The position numbers were made by a program, and so were the translations under genes. Under the pieces are notes generated by a model, which was given only the letters and a program-made list of their open reading frames with translations, ran no database searches and was not told where the DNA came from. Below, in pieces: positions 52,801 through 62,274 of a stretch of DNA of 64,000 nt; the stretch's first letter is position 1; every line of letters starts with the position of its first letter. Origin of the DNA: Motiliproteus sp041586735 (GTDB taxonomy: Bacteria; Pseudomonadota; Gammaproteobacteria; Pseudomonadales; Balneatricaceae); assembly GCA_041586735.1 (NCBI GenBank), contig JBFGZQ010000010.1:62001-126000 (forward strand). The letters are read 5' to 3'.

Positions 52801-54634
52801 TATCGCAGGCAAGCCGGAAATCGATAATCCAGAACCCGCTTTCACGGGCAGCTCCCGCCTGGAGCTGGTATGGGATCGCGCTGAGGACGCGCACGCCCAG
52901 ATGCTCGAGTATCGGCAGGACGTCGGACAGGGTCATGTCCTGACCCCGACCCAGTACCCGGAAACGGATCTGACCCGGTGTTGAAGCATCCAGACGGGTT
53001 TGTAGTCCGCTGTCCAGGTTGTTCAGCTGCAGGATGTCGATGACGGCCTCCTGCGGGGCAGTAGCGTCGCGATAGGCGGCCGGAAAGCGCTGAGCAAACT
53101 CACGGAACAACGTGTTTGCCAGGGCCTCTGGCGTTTGGGCATGCAGCGCCTGGTATAGCCTGTCGTGCCAGGTTTCCATGGCATAGAGTACCTGACGGGT
53201 CAGCTGTGCTTTATCATATTTTACCTGGTGTGCATTGTGGCAGTGGATACTGAATTCGATCAGCGCCAAGGGTTCCTCAGTCAGGCGTACGCTGAATTCG
53301 GCGCTGTGACCATTGAGAGCCTGCAACAGTATATTCTGCACCTGTAGCCGCAATTCGGTGTTGTATTGATCGCGGGGAATAAGCATCAGGACGCTGATAA
53401 AGCGGCCGTGAGTATCTGTCCGCAAGAATAGGCCCAGCTCGCGCCGCTCGACAGACTCCAGCATGCCATTGAGGGTTGCGGATAGCTGGTCAAAGCTTGT
53501 CTGCAGCATCTCGTCGCGAGGATAGGTGTACAGCAGGTGGCGCAGGGCCTTGTAGCTATGACTGCCCGACTGCAGGGCAGAGGATTCCAGCAGGCGCGTG
53601 ACATGCTGGCGGATTAGCGGAATAGCCGTAACTGGTGCGTCGTAGGCCTTGCTGGAATACAGGCCAAAGAAGCGCCATTCGCCGATGACCCTGCCGGCGC
53701 TGTCCCAGTTTTTGACACCGATATAGTCCAGATGTACATCCTGCTGCACGTTCGAGCGGGTGGTGGACTTGGTCAGCACCAGGTATTCGGGCGACTGCAA
53801 GCGTCGGCTCTGATTCCGGTCGAGTAGGATCAGGCGCTGTGAATCCGAAATCGGGTCGCGAAAGCAGCCCAGCCCGGAGCCTTCACGGTAACGCAGCTGC
53901 AGGCAGTCATCCTGACCAGGTTCTGCATCATAGTAACGAAAGCCGACGAACAAGAAGTTGTCATCGGCCAGCCAGCGCAGGTAGGCAATTGTTTCCGGAT
54001 CAGCTGATGTGGCCTGTTCACAGGCCGAGGCGGCCATATCGATCTGGTTCAACATCGGCTTCCAGTCCGTCACTGTTCGACGAACATCTTCCAGCACACG
54101 TGTCAGTTCGAGGCTGATGCGCTGCAAGCTATCTGGGTCGACCTGCTGTTCAATCTCAAATCGCACCAGCGCTTCCACCCGGCTGTTCTCGTCCGGTTGG
54201 TCACAGAGCTCGAGCAACTGGCCGTCTATATCGCGCCGTATGTGCAAGGCCGGAAACGCCTGGCTGTGAATGCGGATACCCATGCGAAGCAGTTGGGCAA
54301 TGCAGCTGGCGACAATAAAAGGCATATCATCCATCAGTATTTCAATCAAGGTGTGATCACCACCCCCCTGACCGAACTCCGGGTTGTAGACGGCGACCTC
54401 GATGCTGCCGGCGTCATGTTGCTGCAGTCGTTGCCAGGTCGAGAGCAGAGCCCCGTAAAGGTCCTGTGGCGACTGCTGGCTGTCCTGCAGTTGCGGGCGC
54501 AGGACTTTTGTCAACAGGGCCTGCAGTTGACGCGCCTGGCACTGCGAAAAACTGCGGGCGGTGATCAGAGCCTGCAGTTCGGTCATGGTATTGCTGATAA
54601 ACGGGCGAGCGGCGACTGGCTGGGCGATATCCAT
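49823..54634 (-). CDS. gdhB: NAD-specific glutamate dehydrogenase, large type
   Basis: A 1603-residue member of the 180-kDa NAD-GDH family, oxidising glutamate to 2-oxoglutarate and ammonium. After a long N-terminal regulatory part, the catalytic core shows RGGLRWSDRREDFRTEVLGLVKAQMVKNSVILPVGAKGGFVPKQ, then VAADKGTATFSDIAN, FASGGSNGYDHKKMGITARGAWESVKRLF, and dinucleotide-binding VAIGDMAGDVFGNGML. The C-terminal helical region follows. ATG 54634 has a poor Shine-Dalgarno; ATG 54586 is possible. In Pseudomonas this enzyme is arginine-induced through ArgR, and here it heads the cluster, divergent from argR. Confidence 0.94.
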   Translation of the reverse strand: MDIAQPVAARPFISNTMTELQALITARSFSQCQARQLQALLTKVLRPQLQDSQQSPQDLYGALLSTWQRLQQHDAGSIEVAVYNPEFGQGGGDHTLIEILMDDMPFIVASCIAQLLRMGIRIHSQAFPALHIRRDIDGQLLELCDQPDENSRVEALVRFEIEQQVDPDSLQRISLELTRVLEDVRRTVTDWKPMLNQIDMAASACEQATSADPETIAYLRWLADDNFLFVGFRYYDAEPGQDDCLQLRYREGSGLGCFRDPISDSQRLILLDRNQSRRLQSPEYLVLTKSTTRSNVQQDVHLDYIGVKNWDSAGRVIGEWRFFGLYSSKAYDAPVTAIPLIRQHVTRLLESSALQSGSHSYKALRHLLYTYPRDEMLQTSFDQLSATLNGMLESVERRELGLFLRTDTHGRFISVLMLIPRDQYNTELRLQVQNILLQALNGHSAEFSVRLTEEPLALIEFSIHCHNAHQVKYDKAQLTRQVLYAMETWHDRLYQALHAQTPEALANTLFREFAQRFPAAYRDATAPQEAVIDILQLNNLDSGLQTRLDASTPGQIRFRVLGRGQDMTLSDVLPILEHLGVRVLSAIPYQLQAGAARESGFWIIDFRLACDSDHDLDSLSIRRQFQETFIRTYYGELEDDRFHQLILRAGISYREVTLLRSVSKYLQQLGVPFSQHYIEQALSRNPHLSQLLCALFKARFAPDAGVNREANESSLEQQITAALDAVDNLDEDRILRHVLGVIQAMLRTNYYQTDKSQGGREKGYLSFKLNTRTLSFAPEPRPEFEIFVYAPWVEGVHLRAGAIARGGLRWSDRREDFRTEVLGLVKAQMVKNSVILPVGAKGGFVPKQLPTNGDRNAIQVEAIRCYETFIRGLLDITDNRIGDAVVLPDQVICHDGPDPYLVVAADKGTATFSDIANRISAEYGFWLGDAFASGGSNGYDHKKMGITARGAWESVKRLFREQNRNSQTGDFKVVAIGDMAGDVFGNGMLLSRHIRLVAAFNHQHIFIDPNPDAASSWLERKRLFDLPRSNWEDYDLSLVSSGGGLYRRSAKHIDLSHEARAALGTEQTRITPNALIQVILRSPVDLLWNGGIGTYVKASHESHDQVGDRSNDPVRVNADELRLKVIGEGGNLGLTQRSRIEFARAGGLVSTDAIDNAGGVDSSDHEVNLKILLNQQIAAGTLDASERNSLLESMTDEVAALVLQHNYGQSQILSLSSGQAASRINDHRRLIQQLEHAGRLNRALECLPGDEQLDELTRSGQGLTRPEIAVLLAYSKLWLCDQLAADGIGQDPDLSGELAAYFPTAIRQRFGDALQQHPLQAELLATHTTNLVINRMGETFVTYVQSEAHCSALNAVRAFVAACRIFDIETLWQGLELLENQLDDLLFRDLLARIQDLLERTTLWLLRRHGSSIRVSDCTTVFAGKVTELVLQLPADLETDEQIRIQALRDALIAAGVPAILAERLVTLPYLYTGLEVMHLSQRSAQDPRQAASIYFALDKILALKPLRRAVAALPEQTLWQRKARAALAHEVDSAQILTCARILESTAACASLGERLDQWQQQSLNALDKLQQTFSDVCSNETPDLSMLSVAVRELGSLNQPL

Positions 54635-54701
54635 TGATGTTTTTAGCCTGTAAGTATCTGGGAGTTTGAACTGAATTGATTATCCGTATTCACTGCGAGG
54701 G

Positions 54702-54732
54702 GGGACAGAGGGGTAATTGTGATCAGGCGACA
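54702..54732 (-). promoter_or_regulatory. Candidate ArgR operator between gdhB and argR
   Basis: On the minus strand TGTCGC (54732-54727), then 8 nt, then AA is an exact match to the Pseudomonas ArgR half-site TGTCGC-N8-AA-N5. A second TGTCCC (54707-54702) is 25 nt further. It is 68-98 nt before gdhB and about 110 nt before the argR start, so it could serve both. Confidence 0.58.
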
Positions 54733-54840
54733 AGGAGTTTCACCCTGGAGTCATCCTGTGTAGCAGTTCGCGCTTTTCGCGTATGCGCGGTTATGATGGC
54801 TGGACTATCCTTTATTGCAATACGCGTTGCCAACGGGTTT

Positions 54841-55875
54841 ATGAGCTTGAAGAAAAATGATCAGGAGCGGTCGCCGCTGCGTCTTGGCTTTATACTGGTA
54901 TCTGAATTCTCATTGACAGGCTTTTCCTGTGCTGTCGATACGTTGCGTACCGCCAACACTCTGGCCGGTGACGTGTTGTATGAAATAGTACTGCTGGGTA
55001 CGGATCATGATAACGTGCTTGTTTCCAGTAGTTGCGGTGTCGAGGTAAAAATCGATAGCCATTTCGATCAGGCGCCCATGCTTGATGCCATTTTTGTCTG
55101 TGGTCCGGCAGCGATCCCGGAGAGTGGCCATGATCGGCTGATCCGTTGGCTTAGGGGTTGCGCCCGTTCAGTTCAGACGCTAGGCAGTATTGGCTCTGGC
55201 GCCTGTCTGCTGGCCCGTGCAGGACTGCTTGACGGGTACCGCGCTACCGCGCACTGGCTTAACATGGGAACGCTACGCGGCGAGTTTCCCTTGGTCGAGG
55301 CGACGGGCAACTTATTCGAAACCGACCGCAATCGATATACCTGCAGCGGTGGTACGGCTTCGATGGATATGATGCTGTTCCTGATAGGGCGGGATCATGG
55401 CATGGATCTGGCCTCCCGGATATCGGAACATTTTGTCTGCGAGCGAATACGGCCCGCCGATGATCCGCAGCGGGTGCCGCTAAAGGTTCGCCTGGGAACC
55501 GGGCAGCCCAGCCTGGTCGAGGCGGTTACCCTGATGGAGGCCAATATCGAGGAGCCGCTGAGCAGTGATGATCTGGCGTACCATGTGGGCGTTTCCAGGC
55601 GCCACCTAGAGCGGCTGTTTAAACAGTATCTACAGAACGTGCCATCCCAGTATTACCTGGAGTTACGGCTGAATCATGCCCGTCAGTTGCTGCGTACGGA
55701 TGAGCAGCCCATTCTGCAGGTTGGGTTGTCATGTGGTTTCTCTAGCGCGTCCTATTTCAGCACCGCCTACCGCAATCATTTCGGCATGACGCCCCGGCAG
55801 GAGCGGCGTAATGTGCGCCCTGCGGGTGAGGCGCCAGAGTTGAAACCCCGCTACGGACGTTCGTCCGAACAGTGA
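54841..55875 (+). CDS. argR: AraC-family regulator with GATase-1-like domain (Pseudomonas-type ArgR)
   Basis: About 344 residues. Residues about 15-190 form a DJ-1/PfpI amidotransferase-like domain (LGFILVSEFSLTGFSCAVDTLRTAN, LDAIFVCGPAAIP, LGSIGSGACLLARAGLLDGYRATAHW) that senses ligand. The C-terminal AraC domain has both helix-turn-helix units (LSSDDLAYHVGVSRRHLERLFKQYL; ILQVGLSCGFSSASYFSTAYRNHFGMTPRQER). ATG 54841 (MSLKKND) is chosen; the frame extends to 54676 through a non-conserved stretch. Divergent position next to gdhB-astC and the operator-like site support arginine/ornithine catabolism control. Confidence 0.85.
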   Translation: MSLKKNDQERSPLRLGFILVSEFSLTGFSCAVDTLRTANTLAGDVLYEIVLLGTDHDNVLVSSSCGVEVKIDSHFDQAPMLDAIFVCGPAAIPESGHDRLIRWLRGCARSVQTLGSIGSGACLLARAGLLDGYRATAHWLNMGTLRGEFPLVEATGNLFETDRNRYTCSGGTASMDMMLFLIGRDHGMDLASRISEHFVCERIRPADDPQRVPLKVRLGTGQPSLVEAVTLMEANIEEPLSSDDLAYHVGVSRRHLERLFKQYLQNVPSQYYLELRLNHARQLLRTDEQPILQVGLSCGFSSASYFSTAYRNHFGMTPRQERRNVRPAGEAPELKPRYGRSSEQ

Positions 55876-56514
55876 CCGGATCTCATTGATCCAGGTAGCT
55901 CCGCAATGGGTTTCCAGATCGCCGATATGCTATAGAGGGCTTGATTATGATGCCTCTTAAATATGTTTTTAGATTGGGCTTAAAGGGTTAGCGAAATAAA
56001 ATTTCAGACGGCAGGCCTGCTCGTGAATAAAGTTGTGCAAAGACCTCGAGCCACCCCGTCTTACGCGAAAAATTTACATTTCCATTTTGTTATCATGATA
56101 TTAGAAAATGTGGAGCTTAATCGTCGACGTGTAGGGCATGCTCTTTTAGTTTGTTTTTCGGGGGGAGTATTTGTCTATTTCGTGTAGCTTGCTAGGCGTA
56201 TACAGTAATTATATTTCCCGTGCTGTAGCGGAAACTCCTTGATCAGTATATTGCACAAGGTACCGTGATGGCCGCGTAGCCGGGTGTAATAATCGAGTTA
56301 AACAACCTAAATCCCTTCGGGGCTATACCCGCCATCAGTGGTGCTTGGTAGTTATTTATGCTGAGTACCCGCGTTGATGGTTAACGCTTTGGTTGGCTAT
56401 TTATCTCCTATAATAAGCTTACCGTTTGAATGATCTGAAATGCCCATGGCTTTCTGCTTTATTCCCTTCCGTTTATAGAGGGGGTTTACAAATATTGAAT
56501 TGACGAGGTATATG
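55876..56514. other. AT-rich non-coding region between argR and amidase gene
   Basis: About 640 bases without a supportable gene on either strand; composition is clearly richer in A and T than the flanking genes. It should contain the amidase promoter. No sigma-54 element, long repeat or RNA gene was recognised. Confidence 0.6.
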
Positions 56515-57933
56515 ATGGAACTCTGGAAGTGGAGCGCGTCAGAGACGGCAGATAAGATCAAGTCCGGTGATGTTAGCTGTCTGGAAGTAGTTGATAGCCA
56601 CCTGAAACGTCTTGCCGATATCAATCCGCTGATCAATGCGGTGCCTGTTCAATTTCAGGAAGAAAGCAGGGCGCAGGCACAGGAAATGGATAAAAAGCGT
56701 CGTCAGTATGACGTCCTGCCGCCACTTTATGGCGTGCCGGTTACCACCAAAATTAATGTAGACCTGATTGGTCAGGCTAATTCTGACGGTGTCGTTGCGT
56801 ACAAGAATAACCTGGCCAGTGCGGATGCGCCGGTTGTAGCCAATCTTAAAGCCGATGGCGCCATTATCATCGGGCAGACCAACACGCCGGAATTCAGTAT
56901 CCGCTGGTTTACGTCCAATGCACTGCACGGCACGAGCTTAAACCCCTGGGATCCAGAATATACTCCAGGCGGCTCTTCCGGTGCGGCTGCCGGCGCCGTG
57001 GCTGCTGGTATAGGCTGCATTGCCCATGGCAACGATATGGGCGGCTCTTTGCGTTACCCTGCCTTCTGTTGCGGTGTTTCAACCATTCGCCCATCATTCG
57101 GCCGTATTGCCAATGCCTCCCCGAGTTCTAACAGCGGCCGGCCACCGGTTTCTCAGCTGTTTTCGGTACAGGGCCCCATTGGGCGCACTGTTGCCGATGT
57201 GCGCCTGGCTCTGGCAAGCATGTCCAAATATTCTCCCTGGGATGCAGACTGGACGCCGACCAAGGATAGCGGCCGTACCAGGCAGGCGTCGCTGAAGATT
57301 GCCTACAATGCGGATCCGTTTGCCGAGGGTATCACGCCGGGCATCCGCGCGAGCCTGGACAAGGCACGGGCAGCGCTGGAAGCTGCAGGGCATACTGTTA
57401 TTGAGGTTGAATTGCCGCAGGCCAAAAAAGCATCGGAGCTTTGGGGCCGCCTGACCATGGCCGAAGTCGATTCCATGCAGATTGAGGCGCTAAAACAGCA
57501 TGGCTCCGAAGGCGTCAACCGTAGCGTCAGCGCTATGCGTGCGTTTTTCGGTGCATCGACCCTGCAGAGCTTGATGCTGGACCTGACAGAACGCAACCGC
57601 CTGCGATGCGAATGGAGCCTATTCCTGGATACATACGATCTGGTGCTGATGCCAGTGTCGTCCCAGGAAGCCTTTGTGAATGATTTCGATTTTCTGTATC
57701 CGGAAAAAATCGACAGCCTGCTCAGGGCACAGCGCTTCCTGCTCATGATCAATATGCTGGGGCTGCCTTCGGTTGCGGTGCCTACCGGATTGTCCGGTCA
57801 ACTACCGGTCGGTGTGCAGCTTGTCGGTGCGCCGCTGGACGATGAACTCTGCCTGTCCGCGGCAGAACAGGTCGAGGCCTACTGCGGCACCCTGAGTGAT
57901 CGCCTCTGGCAGCACAGCTTTATAGCCCGATAA
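56515..57933 (+). CDS. Amidase-signature-family amidase
   Basis: A 472-residue cytoplasmic amidase. The Ser-cisSer-Lys triad can be placed at TKINVD (Lys, about residue 80), GGSSGAAAGAVAAGIG (cis-Ser) and GNDMGGSLRYPA (nucleophile Ser). The family hydrolyses amides of varied acids; the substrate cannot be read. ATG 56515 is preferred since GAGG lies 6 nt before it; ATG 56512 is close behind. It is single, with the Lrp-type regulator about 250 nt downstream. Confidence 0.9.
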   Translation: MELWKWSASETADKIKSGDVSCLEVVDSHLKRLADINPLINAVPVQFQEESRAQAQEMDKKRRQYDVLPPLYGVPVTTKINVDLIGQANSDGVVAYKNNLASADAPVVANLKADGAIIIGQTNTPEFSIRWFTSNALHGTSLNPWDPEYTPGGSSGAAAGAVAAGIGCIAHGNDMGGSLRYPAFCCGVSTIRPSFGRIANASPSSNSGRPPVSQLFSVQGPIGRTVADVRLALASMSKYSPWDADWTPTKDSGRTRQASLKIAYNADPFAEGITPGIRASLDKARAALEAAGHTVIEVELPQAKKASELWGRLTMAEVDSMQIEALKQHGSEGVNRSVSAMRAFFGASTLQSLMLDLTERNRLRCEWSLFLDTYDLVLMPVSSQEAFVNDFDFLYPEKIDSLLRAQRFLLMINMLGLPSVAVPTGLSGQLPVGVQLVGAPLDDELCLSAAEQVEAYCGTLSDRLWQHSFIAR

Positions 57934-58119
57934 TTGTACCGGCATTGACGGCAGCTACTGAGCGCATACAAGCGGCCAGTGCCTCTGCAATGATACCTGC
58001 ATGCAGGTGAGGGCTGATGCGAGCGACAGAGCCTTATACGTACCCGTCCGGAGACGAAGCGTTGGCGTGCGTACCGCGCAGTTATTTGAGGAGGGTTGCA
58101 ACAGCTTTGTTAAACTGTG

Positions 58120-58137
58120 GACTATCATTCGATAGTC
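58120..58137. promoter_or_regulatory. Palindrome upstream of lrp-like gene
   Basis: GACTATC and GATAGTC with 4 nt between form a 7-bp-arm dyad, 51 nt before the regulator start. Lrp proteins commonly repress their own genes through such dyads, so this is a candidate operator. Confidence 0.5.
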
Positions 58138-58142
58138 ACCAG

Positions 58143-58164
58143 CAGCCTCACCGGGGTGAGGCTG
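58143..58164 (+). terminator. Hairpin before lrp-like gene
   Basis: CAGCCTCACC and GGTGAGGCTG with two G between form a very tight stem 24 nt before the regulator ATG. Without a T-run it is either the end of the amidase transcript or a leader structure. Confidence 0.45.
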
Positions 58165-58187
58165 ACGCACAAAGGTTCTGAACCAGT

Positions 58188-58661
58188 ATGAATACGCTTG
58201 ATAAGCTTGACATTAAGATATTGCAGCATTTGCAGCACGACGCCAGTCTTTCAAATGCCCGGCTCTCGGAGCTTGTCAATCTCTCTCCTTCACAAAGCCA
58301 CCGCAGGGTCAAGCGACTTGAGCAGGAAGGCTATATCGATCAATATGTTGCCTTGCTCAACCACAAGAAACTGGGTATTACCGTCCATGCGATTGTCATC
58401 ATAAAAATTAAAAAAGTTGACCCAGAGTCCAAGAAGAGTTTTAAAGCCCTGATTGAAAGTTACGATATGATCACTGAATGCTGGGCTGTGTCTGGCGAAA
58501 AGGATGTTTTACTTAAAATTGTTGCCCCTAGTCTTGATGATTACTCAGATTTTGTCAGTGAGAAGGTGTTCAGTATTCCAGGTGTTATTTCTGCAGAAAG
58601 CTATTTGCTACTCGATAAAATGAAATGTACCAGCAAAATACCTATCCCCAATAAGACCTGA
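58188..58661 (+). CDS. Lrp/AsnC-family transcriptional regulator
   Basis: A 157-residue protein: N-terminal helix-turn-helix (DKLDIKILQHLQHDASLSNARLSELVNLSPSQSHRRVKRLEQEGYI) and C-terminal RAM ligand-binding domain (HAIVIIKIKK..., ITECWAVSGEKDVLLKIVAPSLDDYSDFVSEKVFSIPGV). Lrp-family proteins answer to amino acids. It lies between an amidase and an alanine/glycine symporter, its likely targets. Confidence 0.93.
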   Translation: MNTLDKLDIKILQHLQHDASLSNARLSELVNLSPSQSHRRVKRLEQEGYIDQYVALLNHKKLGITVHAIVIIKIKKVDPESKKSFKALIESYDMITECWAVSGEKDVLLKIVAPSLDDYSDFVSEKVFSIPGVISAESYLLLDKMKCTSKIPIPNKT

Positions 58662-59109
58662 AAGCCGGTTCAAGGCGTCGGGTTCAAGACGCCGCTCACT
58701 CCATACCCCTCTGCAGTCTTGAAAAATTGCAGATAGATGACAGGCAGCGAAAGATAATTTCATTATTTTTCGTCTCATGAAGATATCTTGTATTTTGCGT
58801 AACTATGAACCTTGAAAAGGACACCAAATTTCATGGCCATTTTGCTAATATTACCCTTGGTAATTATTTGAAGGTGCCCTCTTATTTTTATCGATATTTT
58901 ATGGCTAGGCGTAAGACTGTAGAAGAACTATAAATATAAGATCACATGGTTTTTATGAAGTCAGTGTTGCTTATATTTTATTAGCAATGATACCTGTCCA
59001 ATATCAGCCCTTGCTGTATTGACAGTCGAATAATCGAACGAATATTTGGCTTTGAACAGATGCTTTATTGAGTAATTAAGCTAATTAAATAAAAAGAGTG
59101 GGAATATAA
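58662..59109. other. AT-rich non-coding region before AGCS symporter gene
   Basis: About 450 bases with no supported gene. A short stem GGCGTC/GACGCC (58674-58693) follows the regulator stop and may terminate it. Near the 3' end is TCGAATAATCGA, a small dyad resembling part of the palindrome before the lrp-like gene; it may be a regulator site. Confidence 0.5.
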
Positions 59110-60681
<1,572 letters not shown>

Positions 60682-60844
60682 GCATCTCACAGGGCCTGTA
60701 TCTAAAAAGACCTTCGATACCTACTCGCTTACCTTCCATGGTATCTACTTGTCTTTTGGGTGGCCAATACAGGTGGGCGGATATACGCAAATAGCCACAA
60801 CGTCGCACATTGACGACGAAATTTATATGCAGGATCTAATAACA

Positions 60845-62176
60845 ATGAACAAGAAAACCTTATTGCTGGCAGTGAGCGCACTGCTTCCCTTATCTTTTAG
60901 TATCGGTGCCAGTGTTCTGCTGGAGGGTGACGAGCTGCGCCTGACCTACAAGAATTACTATTTCAACGAATCGGTCGATTCGATCGACAACAGCCATGCC
61001 TGGGGTGCCGAGCGTGATGAGTGGGTACATGCCGCCATCCTCGACTACAGCACCGGTTTTATCAACGACTGGATCCAATTCGAGTACGGCGTGGCTGCGG
61101 CGGATGATCTGCATATAGGCTCAGGTGTCAACAACGTTACCAACCTACCGGGTGCCACCGCCGCCAACGGCTATGAGCCGGACAGCTTGCTGGGGACGCA
61201 GACTGCCTATATCACCACCCGTTACCAGGGGGACGGCTTTACGCTGAGTGTCGGTGCCGGTAAAAAGGCACGTTCGGCACCGGTTTATCGCGACAGTGTC
61301 TCGCGTATTATTGATGCCAGCTCGGTCGGCTACGACATTAGTGCGAATGTCGGTGCCTTGAAACTCTATTACACCGAGCTGCACAAACTGAGCTTACGCA
61401 ATGAGGATGACTGGGGCGAGTCCCTGCGTAACTTCAACGGTGACAGGATTGATGCACTGCGCTATTTCGGCGGCCAGTACCGCTTCGGCAATGGCCTGTC
61501 GCTGGAACTGGCGCAGGCTGAATCGCAGGACTATATCCGCGAACGTCTGGCCCGAGCCCGCTACAGGCTGCCGCTGTCCAGCCAGAATGCACTGCTGTTT
61601 GGCGCCAGCTATGGCACATTGGCAAAGGATGGCGAATTATTTGGCAATGATGCGGCCCTTCCTTTCCTGTCCTTCTTCGATGAAAACCTCGATGCCAGCT
61701 ATTATGAACTCAGTGCCGGCTATCGCTGGCCCGGCCATGTCTTGAGCCTGAACTTTTCCAATGTCATCGGCGGTGACTTGAACCATAACCTGGCCTCCAG
61801 TGAAATTCGTCACTGGGATGCCTCCAGCCAGTACGCCTGGTCCTGGTATGGTCTGGAAGGCGAAGATGCCCTAAGCCTGCTCAGCCTGATGGACTTTACC
61901 CGCTATGGCATGCCGAGTCTGAGCTGGAATGCCGGCATTTGGTTCTCTGACGACGCCAAGGGCTTTAAGAATTTCAAACGCTATGAGTTCACCAGCATGC
62001 TCGGTTATGAATTTTCCGGTGAGCTTGATGGTCTGTCACTGCAGTGGCTCTACAGCTATCACCGCGCCAAGGGGGAGCTGGACGGTGTCAGCCGTACCGC
62101 CTATCCGCTGGGGCCGGCCGGGCTTGAACGCAAAGACGTCAATCGCCTATACCTGACCTATACTCAGAAATTCTGA
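60845..62176 (+). CDS. OprD-like outer-membrane porin
   Basis: A 443-residue protein with signal peptide (MNKKTLLLAVSALLPLSFSIGA) and a beta-barrel body of alternating hydrophobic/polar strands, ending in the C-terminal signature Y-L-T-Y-T-Q-K-F with terminal Phe. Segments such as DELRLTYKNYYFNE and DEWVHAAILDYSTGFINDW resemble OprD-family porins, which admit amino acids and small organic acids. ATG 60845 with AGGA 10 nt upstream is used; the upstream frame from 60521 only re-reads the symporter gene. Confidence 0.87.
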   Translation: MNKKTLLLAVSALLPLSFSIGASVLLEGDELRLTYKNYYFNESVDSIDNSHAWGAERDEWVHAAILDYSTGFINDWIQFEYGVAAADDLHIGSGVNNVTNLPGATAANGYEPDSLLGTQTAYITTRYQGDGFTLSVGAGKKARSAPVYRDSVSRIIDASSVGYDISANVGALKLYYTELHKLSLRNEDDWGESLRNFNGDRIDALRYFGGQYRFGNGLSLELAQAESQDYIRERLARARYRLPLSSQNALLFGASYGTLAKDGELFGNDAALPFLSFFDENLDASYYELSAGYRWPGHVLSLNFSNVIGGDLNHNLASSEIRHWDASSQYAWSWYGLEGEDALSLLSLMDFTRYGMPSLSWNAGIWFSDDAKGFKNFKRYEFTSMLGYEFSGELDGLSLQWLYSYHRAKGELDGVSRTAYPLGPAGLERKDVNRLYLTYTQKF

Positions 62177-62274
62177 CACAGGCGTGCTTACACTCGCTTA
62201 CAGCCGCCCGGAGGCGTCCCACCCTTCGTCCATGCCGAGCAACTCATTTTTTTTGTAATACTAAGAGGTAAACC

